This document shows, in pieces, positions 54,770 through 64,000 of a DNA stretch of 64,000 nucleotides. The position numbers and the translations under genes are program-made. Numbering within the stretch: the first letter of the stretch is position 1; each line of letters begins with the position of its first letter. This DNA comes from Neonectria sp. B-13. Lineage: Eukaryota; Ascomycota; Sordariomycetes; Hypocreales; Nectriaceae. The notes under the pieces are model-generated. The model was given only the letters and a program-made list of their open reading frames with translations. It made no database searches and had not been told where the DNA came from. The stretch spans positions 1,054,001 through 1,118,000 of the forward strand of contig NOKP01000006.1 in the NCBI GenBank assembly GCA_002682825.1. Reading direction: 5' to 3'.

Positions 54770-57019
54770 CTATATCAGCTCTCCCTCCCCGTCCTCAGCC
54801 AGACCATCCTCTTCATCCCAGTCAACATCTCCTGACATCTCCTCTGCTCTTCTCTGCACCTCAGCGAGACCTGATAGCTCCAGCACATAGTCCTTCTCCT
54901 GCAGGGCCTGCTTCACGAAATCCCAGCCGTTCTTCCGCCACGCCTCAAGAATCTTCGGGCTACACGCGCTGCAGCTGTCGTAGGACTGTCCTCGAATGAC
55001 AAGATTCTGGAATGTTGATACATAACCTCGAATCTGATGCGGGACCAATCCCAGAGGATGGTCTGGGGGATCCCTCTCTGGCATCACTCCCGAGATCGGT
55101 TGCGGGGCTGGTGCGTCCTTGCCCAGCGGGTGCTGCAATAGGCTCGTTAGGAGCTCTACCAGAAGCGCTGAGGCAATGGCTGCTACTCCTGGCCGGGTGA
55201 CGGTGCATTGCTGATCAAGCGTCTGATCTTTCATCGACTACGAGGCGGGTTAGCACAGACTCCTCGGAGTATTCGGGTTGGGTAGGATGACTCACATCTG
55301 CAGGGGCTACTACATCATTACAAAAGTAGCAACCAAGTGACATCTTGCCCTCTTCCTTGCCTTCACTCCCATGTCGCATGACGACGTATGAGTCGAAGCC
55401 CAGCGCGGCATTCATCACGATCTTTCCGGCAGCTTTCCCCATCACAGTTGGGAGCCAACGGGATTCCCGCGAATCCATGAGCAAGAAGATGGCGTCATGC
55501 TCATTGATAAGAGCCTCGAGCTTCTCGTAGTCTGCCCGTGTCTTTGACTCATCCGTGAAGGGATGACCGAGCATAGGAACGGACAGGGAGTGGCCTTCAC
55601 TCTCCACTCCTGGGTAGATCCGCCTAAGCGCTTCGGCAGCTCGTGGTGCCTTTAGCTTGCCACCCTCGAGGCAGTCGTCAAACTCAAACAAAGGCTGTCT
55701 GACAGGGTTGGAGTAAGAAACTCTGCCGTAGTCGACGAAGGTAATCTTCCGAACACCCCAGCCCATCAGATTTCTCGATACGTAACTTCCCAGAGTCCCA
55801 GCACCCAGGAGAAGGCACTTTGTATTCTTGATCTTGTCCAGGTCCAGGTTCGGTGCGATTCTCCACTTCATGAGCTTCAGGTTCAGATCGACCGAGCTGT
55901 CGGCCAGCTTAGTAGGGTCCATATATTCACCCAAGTTAACCTGCTGAGCCTGGAGCTTGCCATTTCTCGACCTCTCCCACCCGGTAACCTTGGGCATCTC
56001 GGCGATTTCCATATCTTGAACGGGATCCATTTCGATGGGGAGAATCACGCTCCGCGCCTCGTGTCTCCTAGCCCAAGTATCGCGGTAGCAGATGACCTTG
56101 ACTTTAGTCAGGCGGAAACGCTGTCGGATGAGGATCAAGAAATTCCGCAACGGCCATCCTGGACCCTCTGGATAAGTGGAAGGGTCGACAAAAGCGACAT
56201 ACTGATCTTCTTCGGGGATCTGGTTGAAGAATCCGTCCTCAAAGTCTCGCAGTGAACCAACCACCCAATGGTAGGGAAGCTTAGGGGATGCCTCAACGTC
56301 ATCGTGGTTGTCTGGGTCTTGTCCTTGCACCTTCTTCGCGAGGAAGAAGCCGTGCTCGCGTGAGTCCTTCTCATATCTCCATGTTCCCACTCTATCAACG
56401 AGTGCAGTGCTCTCGTCGGCGCTTAATCGTTCGGCTGGACCGGACCGTTTCCATACTGGATCGGAGTGAAGGGCCGGGAAGGCAAACCAGTACGTGAATT
56501 TGTACTTCTTGAGGTCGGCATATGAAAGGATTACGAACGAGGAGAGCAACGAAGGGACGGAGTAAATGCTGCCGTCCTTGATAGCATCCCAAATCTGAAC
56601 GAGTCAGTATTGTACTAGATGGTCACGAGCAGGAGTGACTCAGTACCTGGCGGCCGGCAGTCTTGATCATAGCAGCCTTGTCCATGTTCTTGAAATCCTC
56701 CAGCGTGTTCACGTTCCTAATAATGCCTTCGGCCCTGATAGTCCCCAGAGGCGGACTGGGCTCATTAGTTCTGCAATTGTCAATGAGAGGAATGCGCAGA
56801 AATAGCAGGGGCAGCATACTTATTGCTTGTCAAAGCGTTTCCAAGAATCTGCATGCGACAGCTCGACTCGGGGGTCTCTATGCGCGGCTCGTAGAGGCCG
56901 AGAACGCCGCGAGCGGAGTCGTCGAGCTTGTCATAATCGAGCTTGGAGCCGAAGAGCGCCGAGTAGAAGGGCAACTCTGTCTCAGACGTAAAAGCCGCGA
57001 ACTGCAGAGGCGTGGCCAT
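54770..57019 (-). CDS. atg7: Ubiquitin-like modifier-activating enzyme ATG7
   Basis: A 696-residue E1-like enzyme in four exons: 57019-56820, 56770-56647, 56594-55296 and 55237-54770, with introns of 49, 52 and 58 bp. ATG7 activates ATG12 and ATG8 and hands them to ATG10 and ATG3 in autophagosome formation. The amino domain ([22 protein letters not shown]) leads to [30 protein letters not shown]. The adenylation domain has the nucleotide loop [40 protein letters not shown] and the metal-site [10 protein letters not shown]. The catalytic Cys is in [11 protein letters not shown] at the start of the last exon. The tail ends acidic ([13 protein letters not shown]), as in fungal orthologues. Length is standard. 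It is divergent from the dCMP deaminase gene. Confidence 0.97.
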
Positions 57020-58058
57020 CTTTGACCTAATAGTGTCTCCTGTCGCCGATCGGGCGCGGATATCGATATCGCGACGAGCGGTAGTGAGGCGCAAGTGAAG
57101 GCGGGGAAGGTCGGAAAGACGAGGGCACGACGAGGGTCGCTTCAGCGCCGGTAAAAGGTGAGGATGTGAGGTGAGGGCGAAGGGCAGACGAAGCGAGAGC
57201 GCGGGCAATAGTAGAGTTGAGGCTACAGGAACTGCGAATGCTGACAAAACGATGCTGTCATTTGACGACCCGGGTCATATCACAAGGCGGGCGCGGATGA
57301 TGTAGTGTCGAGGGCAGGTGCCACCCCGCGGCGGGGTACGTAGCTCGTCAGGCAGCCAAGACTGCCCCACCAAATGGCCCAAGTACGGGAAAAGGCACCT
57401 AATTAATGGCCGCCTGGAGGAGGGCCATCACAGGGACACCGCAAATTAGAGCCTCCATAAATCACATGAACTACTTGAGGCTCTTGAATGAGATAGATAC
57501 CTAGATAACACCGCAATATCATCGTTCGGTGCACAGTGCCGTCCAGAACCGCCCCGGAGGTTTACCTTTTCCCGCTCAATGTGCCCTAGTCCCTTTCAAA
57601 CCGCATTTAAGCTACCGGCTCTTAGGCATGAGAGACCCATCGCCAGCAGCAACATGGATATCCGACCCGTTATCAAGCAAGGTCACAAAGGCGGGGGGCA
57701 TTAGACGATCTCGGATGACTACTGCGAGTCATTTGTCGTGCCGATTATGTGTTCATGGTTCATGAGGTGGAAGATGGATCTGGCCGTGTCCAGGCAACCG
57801 CAACGCGAGATGGTCGCTTCGCCGACGACCTACATTCTTTGCTGCACATATCCGGCATTGCTTCGAGAATCCGGCCGCAAACGCAACCCCACACGTGCAG
57901 CATCGACGACTAAGGACGCGCTTGTCGCCAAACCGCGTTTCGACGGGAACGACTTCGCCAAAATTCAACCCAACTCTCAGGACTTGCTTATCTGAGTTCA
58001 TCTTCACTACTCTTTCCTCCTCCTCAACCTCAGGAAATTTCCTGATCAGATTTTGACA
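57020..58058. other. Divergent spacer between ATG7 and dCMP deaminase
   Basis: The upstream regions of two divergent genes. No TATA box, repeat or gene was recognised. Confidence 0.5.
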
Positions 58059-59304
58059 ATGCTCATCGGGGTCTGCGGCGGTACGTTTTCCGACGGCTTT
58101 GACTCACAATTGATACACACCGCTCACACATCTCATTTCACCGACAGGCATCTGCTCCGGCAAGAAGACGGTGGCTCAGTATCTGGTGGAGCACCATGGC
58201 TTCAGACGTCTCTACCTACAATCTCCTCCTTCATCGCCCGTGGGCTCAGAGTCGGCCGTCACTGAGGCATTCACCGGTGTCCCAACCTCGACTAACCTCG
58301 TGCTCAAGAATGACGCAAAATCATCGTCTGAGACTTCACTCGCCCTGCAAGCCCAACCTCACACCTTCTCCACACCTGAAGAACTCCTGGATTTCGTGAC
58401 CCTGCAATGGCGGCGCCGATTCATTACCACCGACATCCCCACTGAGGCAGTCCTCGATGTCTTCGTGCGTCGGCCGTTTTTCCTCCTCCTCTCAGTGGAT
58501 GCCCCCTTGACGGTCCGCTGGCGTCGCTACCAAGAACGAGCTGTGCATTCCGGGAAGCCTGAAATGACTCTTGAGGACTTTGTCACAAAGAGCGATACTC
58601 ACTTATACGATGTACAGACGGGCTTATTGCAGCTCATCTCCCGAGCAGCTGTGAGTCTGCTAAACACATCGGCCTCTCTGGCGCATCTCTACGCTACTCT
58701 GGGGAAGCTCGACATTCCCAACCCCGACCGCCTCCGCCCTAGCTGGGATAACTACTTCATGGGCCTGGCATCCCTGGCTGCCCATCGCTCCAATTGCATG
58801 AAGCGCAGGGTTGGGTGCGTGCTCGTGGGGAGGGAGCGCAGGGTTATCAGCACGGGATACAATGGTACGCCGCGGGGACTTCAGAATTGTGCTGATGGGG
58901 GCTGCCCAAGATGCAACGAGGGCAACAGCTCTGGCGTTGGACTATCGACCTGTCTATGCATACACGCCGAAGAGAACGCCCTCCTTGAAGCAGGACGGGA
59001 GAGGATCCGTGAGGGTTCTGTCTTATACTGCGACACGTGTCCGTGTCTTACATGTAGTATCAAGATTTGCCAGGTGGGGATCAAAGAGGTTGTCTACGCC
59101 CACGGCTACAGCATGGATAAGGAAACGGCACAGGTGTTTAGGGAGGCCGGCGTTCAATTGAGACAGTTCATACCGGTGAGTCTGCTCCCTTCCCTCCCGT
59201 GCCGTACGATCCTATCGTCTCGGGCACCCGACCCCCCATGGGTACTGATCCAGATCTAGCCGCCCAACGGACTCGTCCACCTGGAGAAGATGGAACTGTA
59301 TTGA
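58059..59304 (+). CDS. dcd1: Deoxycytidylate (dCMP) deaminase with N-terminal P-loop domain
   Basis: A 364-residue protein in three exons: 58059-58080, 58148-59175 and 59260-59304. Introns are 67 and 84 bp. dCMP deaminase makes dUMP for thymidylate synthesis. The C-terminal half has the zinc-deaminase signature: HAEENALL at 280-287 (His ligand, Glu proton shuttle) and PCLTC at 306-310 (two Cys ligands). NYFMGLASLAAHRSNCMKRRVGCVLV and STGYNGTPRG precede it. The first 190 residues form a separate P-loop, kinase-like domain starting MLIGVCGGICSGKKTVAQYL, a known but poorly understood extension in fungal Dcd1. The first coding exon has only 22 bases, so the P-loop is split by intron 1. Confidence 0.95.
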
Positions 59305-61519
59305 TCGATCGCCCATGTGTCACCTGAGTGCGGGGAAACATAAAGTGAGATCCCAGTTTGCCGAGGATATGACTTTGGATAGTGGCCGCCAAGTTTGGAG
59401 AGGGATGGCACCCTTATACGATCATGGTGAACTAGCAGGATTCAATCACAGCCACAAGGAAGAGTCATACCCAAACGCACTCCATCCTGGGATGAGATTT
59501 CCTTGCCTTGTTATTGTTGTTAGTTGCACAAACTTGTCGAGCATTCGTGGAGATTGGTCCGGACTGCAACTCCAAACCCAAGTCTCATTCTGAACTCCCT
59601 GTCATCAGATCTACCCAATGAAGGCAGTTAATGCGAATTATCAAGGGCTTATCCCGCGTGCAAGCGCCTATGCGGACAGCGTATGCAATGCGACCCGCTC
59701 GTGTGCGTCTGGTGTGCCAGCGTGGTCAACTGATGGTGGCCAGCAGATTCTCACGATAATTCGAGAACTCTAGGGTAACCAAGCCCTCGCATGTCCACTT
59801 GGTCGCAGTTCTGGTCGGACGAGCATCAATCCACCCTGCCTGCGTCATGTTTCGTTCTTCGGAGGTCGGCGCGCTTGCATGCATCCAGTCCGTACGGCTC
59901 GGCGTTATTGGCGCATGATAGCGCCTAATAATATCAGTTCCGGTAAGACTTGCGGACGGAGCTTTCGGGCGACACGAGCGCAACACGAGGACTGACGACT
60001 TCTAAACTTCGCCCGAAAACCTCATGAAAGGGGTCAGGGGAAACATTTTGCAAAGTGCTGTCCTGACCGCTCATGCTCACAGCCCCTTCTAATATTAATG
60101 TAGTAGGGGTTTATTTCACAGAGCCGCAAAACTTGTGCGGTGTGCTTCAACGGCCGAGTTAGCTGCAGCAGCGTCCCATAAAATATGCAACCAGTCAGGC
60201 GGTCAACGAGTTCGCGTTTTGCTTTGTGCAAGGACTGCGGCCCGGTCGCGCCCGTCCACGTACCTACGTTAGTGCAGGTCATGGCGTGTGTTGGATTGTG
60301 CTGCTCGATGGGAGCGGGGAAGTTTGCATCGGAGGTTTGGATGTGGTCCTTTGTTTTGGTGATGGTGGTTAGGCCCGTGTAAGTCGTCATTCTCGGGCAT
60401 CATCGAGAGCACGGGGCAAGACACCAAGCTACAGCGTAACAGCGGCAGAACCCAGATGCCGGAGACGGCAGCTATTGGTGGCCCGTCGGCGGAAAGCCGT
60501 GCTGGGGAATCCTATCTTGGGAACGATAACTTTGATTTGGGCAAAGGACGGGCTATGAGCGTAGTGCGAGTGTGGTTCGGATCTGGCGGGGCCACCCCGG
60601 ACTCTTCCAGAAGAAGCGAGATGACATGGGCCGGCGAGCATAAAGAGGCATAATCAAATGCCAAATTACCACCACCAGCTAGTTCGAATAACAGTGGAGT
60701 TAATAGGGGATGCTGTATTGTTTGTTTTGATCTCGAGAGATTTGCTGCGCGTCATGAAGCCTGTCGCATTGTTGGAGATGGAGATGGATGGGGTCGATGG
60801 GGGGATGCTCCGGTGCTGACGGGTGCCCGACGATGAGTTGGCCCGTGGCAGAGGTGAGGGGTGAGCAATTGATGGTCGAAGCAACAGCAAGGAATGGGGA
60901 TCGAGGCTATAGCCAAGGTCCTGTCTGACGGAAGCCGATGATGCCCAGGATGAGGGATGAAGCAACGGCGATCATGACGCCGATAACAGTAAGAGCACAG
61001 CAAAGAACCGGTAGGAATCAGAGAGACAGGAATACCGACACAGGGTCCATCGCACAGTCGCCAGCGATCTGACCAGCGGCTCCAGCGTTTAACTTATTCC
61101 TCTGCAACTGCGCGACAGGCCAGCAGACACATTCAGGGCTCAACATGTCAAGAGAGAGAACGGACGTATCGTGTCATCCCATCCCATCTCGTCCCAATGC
61201 CATGCCATGACATGGCTGATCGGCCGCGAGCTAGGGCCGGCGACAGACGACGTGGAACCCTCGTCGGCAGCCAGACTCCTGGGAAGCCCCTGGAAGGCCC
61301 CCTGAAGGAGTCGCGAGGACCCTGGAGGTTGGTTGCCAAGTTGGCAGGCTGGGACCCTTCGGGGTTGGGGACGGGAGGACCGTTGGGTATTGGCGCTGAG
61401 ATGCGCCCTGTGGAGTGCCAGCTGGGGTGTTGGAGTGCTGGGGACGTGTCAGTGTCGCCAAGGGGTGGCCGGGTGTCTTTGGAGGCCCTGATTCAGTGAG
61501 AGCGAGCCCGGCCGGAGGA

Positions 61520-61548
61520 GGGGAGGACGGAGGGCGGAGGGCGGAGGG
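61520..61548 (+). repeat. G-rich GGGCGGA repeat, G-quadruplex candidate
   Basis: Four runs of three or more G, separated by loops of 8, 4 and 4 bases, within GGAGGGCGGAGGGCGGAGGG-type repeats. Confidence 0.6.
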
Positions 61549-62270
61549 TGGAGGACGTCTATTTCGCTCCGATGTGTCTTGCTTGGTCTTGGTTTCCGTT
61601 GGGTTTCGGCCTCAGGCTGGGAATCTGCCCCGTACTCGTCTCTGAGCGTTCCTGAGGAATAGAATTCTGAACAGATACCTACGTTTTCCCGAGGCTTAAG
61701 ACCGCAAAGTGCGGCAACGGCAGGTTACACAACGTGTGAAATATGGGGGCTTGATTTGTTGTTGTTTTTCGAGATCGCAACCCAACGGCGAAGATAGGTT
61801 GTAGGCGCGGACTCACACAGTGGGGGAATGCAATGTCTCGACAGCGTCGATGGAACGGACGGGCGCCACCTAACAGTGGCCAGTGTCGTGGGCGGGCCAC
61901 AGCGGGCCACAGGGGGACCAGCCGCGGCGCCATGGCCTGACAGGGGGGCCCTGGGAGCGTCCAAGAGGATCTGAGAGGGGCTAGGAGGCAGGAGGAGGGG
62001 GCGGAGAGGGCCCAACGCCCTGCCCCCTGTCCAAACAGACGCGCTCTCGACGTGTCGCGCTAGACCGTATGTGGAAAGGGTGTAAACAAATGCGTCACCA
62101 TCTTGGGCGCGCACGAAGGCAGGCGCGCACCAATTTGCAGCTGAAGCCCCTCTCAAGCCCCTCCCAAGCCCTCCCCGTGGCTTTTCATGGGCTTGTCTCC
62201 CGCGTCCCGTGCCCCGTAGCCCGGCGCTCTCCACCGCTGCTTCCCTGTCTGGCCTGTTCGGCCCACCCCA

Positions 62271-62363
62271 ACCTGCACCTGCACTTGCACCCGCTCCTGC
62301 TCCTGCACCTGGCTTGCACCTGGCTTGCACCTGGCCTCCTGCCTGCCTCCACCTGCACCTCGC
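62271..62363 (+). repeat. Degenerate CTGCAC / TTGCACCTGGC minisatellite
   Basis: ACCTGCACCTGCACTTGCAC is followed by CTCCTG units and then TTGCACCTGGC repeated in tandem, ending with CCTGCCTGCCTCC and CACCTGCACCT. The array runs for about 90 bases in an otherwise gene-free region. Confidence 0.7.
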
Positions 62364-63359
62364 TCTTGCCTTGCCCCCCAAACACTCCGCTGCCAAACCT
62401 GGAACTCCCCTGTGCGCCCACCCTCCACTCTCTCTCTCCTGCCCCCTGCCAGCACAGAAGCGTCCGTCCGCACGCGCCAGGCCCGGCCTCTTCTGTCCCA
62501 GCGCCAGAAGTCGTTAACCAGTCCCCCAATTCCTCCCACACCATCTGCCAACTTTCCAAACAAATCGCCTGCATACCAGCCCGATTCGCCGCTGCCAGTC
62601 GTTTTCTTCTCACCTCGATATCCTGAGTCACCAGACCCGTCGTGGATCCACGTTACGCCCTGAGGAGTGATACGGTCTCAACTGCCTCCACACGAGGGGT
62701 CTCTCTCTGCGCTTGCGACAACAAGACAACGAGCAAGACTGGCCTGCGTTAAGAAGCGTTTGCGCCATGGTCTAACTGCCCCCGTTTCTCCATCCCACCG
62801 AACGACACGACGACAACGAAGACCACGACTACTCCTGCCTCCACCGCCCAACGATCCGACTAGTTACCATTTCCAAACTTCAAACTCCCCAGCGCCCGCC
62901 TCTCAATCTCTCCACCTTCATCTCACTTCATCTCACCTCGGAAACTGCATCTTTTGCCTGCCTGCCTGCAGTTCGACTGCAGCCTGCACCTCCCACACTC
63001 TCACGCTCCCACGCATCCTCTGCCTCTCTCTAGCGTCTGAGCCTGCCTTTTGTTTGCCGAGTCATGATATGACCTACGGCTTCCCAGTGAGACTGGCACT
63101 GCTTCGGGATTTTTGTTGGGTATTGCCTCGCGCCGCTCTCTTTGCCTCCTCGACACGCGTGCACATCACCATCCTCCATCGACAGCCACTTCAGATCCAG
63201 CCTCCGGATCGCCTCCTCAGCCGGATGGTCCGTTCCCTTTCACCTCACATCAACCGGTAAAGGACTCCCACACGTATATCTAGCCTTGCTTACGTGGGCA
63301 TTCCTTGCCTCCGACTATCCGCGATAGCCCCGACCCTTCCAGCATTCCACGCCCTCACA

Positions 63360-64000
63360 ATGTCCTTCTCCAATAGTAGTGGTGGCACACTGGCCCTCCC
63401 ATCACCAACGCACGCACATCATATCGATGTGACATCAGCTGTACGCACCCTGCGACGGTCTATGTCTAGATCGCCGTCAAAGTTCCTATCGCGGACCAAC
63501 TCGCACAACTCAGAGAGCCTCGAAGGTTCACACCCGACATCGCCACAGTCGCCCTGTCGACGTTTCGGCTCAACACCACAACATCAACAACCTCTACCAT
63601 CGCACACCCGGTCAGCACCACCTCACGGCTCTACCACTCACGCGAACGCCCCCCACCAGTCCATATTTACCCCTTTCCGCCCTAGTGTGCGCCTTTCGCT
63701 GCGCTCCGCCAAGAAGTCATCTCCATCAAGGCCACTGACCCGAGCCCGCGCATCGCCCAAGAGCCCTTTGAAGAGAGCGCTCATCACTGCACCGGACAAC
63801 GGTAATTCACTGCCAACCACGACACCCGTTTCCGCTCCACATTCCCCAGGACAGGAAAACCGTGCCCTCGCAGCATCCAGTCCCGGCCGTCGCAAGAGTT
63901 GCGACAAGCGACACAGTGTCCATCTAGACGTCTCTGGCTCATCGCAGTCTGCGTTCCTCGAAGCCCTCGACACCAACAACGATAACTACATGGTTTCAAA
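63360..64000 (+). CDS. Ser/Pro-rich protein, 5' part only (runs off the window)
   Basis: From the ATG at 63360 the frame is open to the window edge, giving 213 complete codons with no stop. The start context is CTCACAATG. The protein is low-complexity and basic: MSFSNSSGGTLALPSPTHAH, then VTSAVRTLRRSMSRSPSKFLS and PRASPKSPLKRAL-like segments. Many SP and TP pairs (SRSPSKF, TSPQSPC, SSPSRPL, SPKSPLKRA, SAPHSPGQ, SSPGRRKS) suggest proline-directed phosphorylation and a disordered regulatory amino end. At the edge it becomes more globular (SQSAFLEALDTNNDNYMV). I do not recognise the family from this part; the rest lies beyond the window. Confidence 0.8.
   Translation, partial: MSFSNSSGGTLALPSPTHAHHIDVTSAVRTLRRSMSRSPSKFLSRTNSHNSESLEGSHPTSPQSPCRRFGSTPQHQQPLPSHTRSAPPHGSTTHANAPHQSIFTPFRPSVRLSLRSAKKSSPSRPLTRARASPKSPLKRALITAPDNGNSLPTTTPVSAPHSPGQENRALAASSPGRRKSCDKRHSVHLDVSGSSQSAFLEALDTNNDNYMVS

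Larger units (their letters stand above)
59305..63359. other. Long gene-free spacer, 4.1 kb, with G-rich and CTGCAC repeats
   Basis: No well-supported gene. A G-rich repeat lies at 61520-61548 and a CTGCAC-type minisatellite at 62271-62363. A weak membrane-peptide frame broken by TGA lies at 60907-61146 on the minus strand (see findings). The stretch 62640-63359 is C/T-rich and is probably leader and promoter of the gene at 63360. Confidence 0.5.

Overview
The window looks like nuclear DNA of a filamentous ascomycete (Pezizomycotina, probably Sordariomycetes; a Glomerellales-type relative is a guess). Reasons: short GT-AG introns of about 45-115 bp, many with CTAAC/CTGAC-type branch sites; dispersed tRNA genes with introns; long gene-free spacers; and families typical of moulds: a CFEM protein, a cerato-platanin, a HET-domain protein, a CIA84-like complex I assembly factor and an aflatoxin-aldehyde-reductase-type aldo-keto reductase. 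No transposon with an intact reading frame, no CRISPR array and no rRNA gene was seen.

Layout. 0-8 kb: 3' end of ATG2, a GT8 glycosyltransferase, a 3.9-kb spacer, an unidentified possibly mitochondrial protein, and the RAE1/GLE2 mRNA-export WD40 protein. 8-12.4 kb: spacer with a hairpin and weak traces of decayed coding sequence. 12.4-22.7 kb: CFEM protein, THEM6-like thioesterase-fold protein, tRNA-Ala(AGC), DHDPS-family aldolase, homoserine kinase, cerato-platanin, and an unidentified gene carrying an in-frame TAG. 24-31 kb: F-box protein with tRNA-Thr(AGT) 8 bp after its stop codon, a DMT/EamA transporter and an aldo-keto reductase. 32-41 kb: CIA84-like PPR protein, mitoribosomal bS18m, IMP3, an HSL-type esterase and a methyltransferase. 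40-48.5 kb: ERCC6L2-like SNF2 ATPase, HET-domain protein, type I membrane protein and an 86-residue membrane protein. 49.8-59.3 kb: GPI11, PMP3, ATG7 and dCMP deaminase. 59.3-63.4 kb: spacer with G-rich and CTGCAC-type repeats. The window ends inside the 5' part of a Ser/Pro-rich protein gene.

Most genes are unrelated housekeeping genes, and no biosynthetic cluster is evident. Two autophagy genes (ATG2, ATG7) lie at opposite ends. CIA84, bS18m and possibly the proteins at 5784 and 48168 are mitochondrial. bS18m and IMP3 share a 314-bp divergent promoter. The HET gene and the type I membrane protein are divergently transcribed. Exon limits were inferred by eye from splice sites and frame continuity, and every spliced model keeps frame. 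The two clearest oddities are the in-frame stop at 22390-22392 and the F-box/tRNA-Thr abutment.
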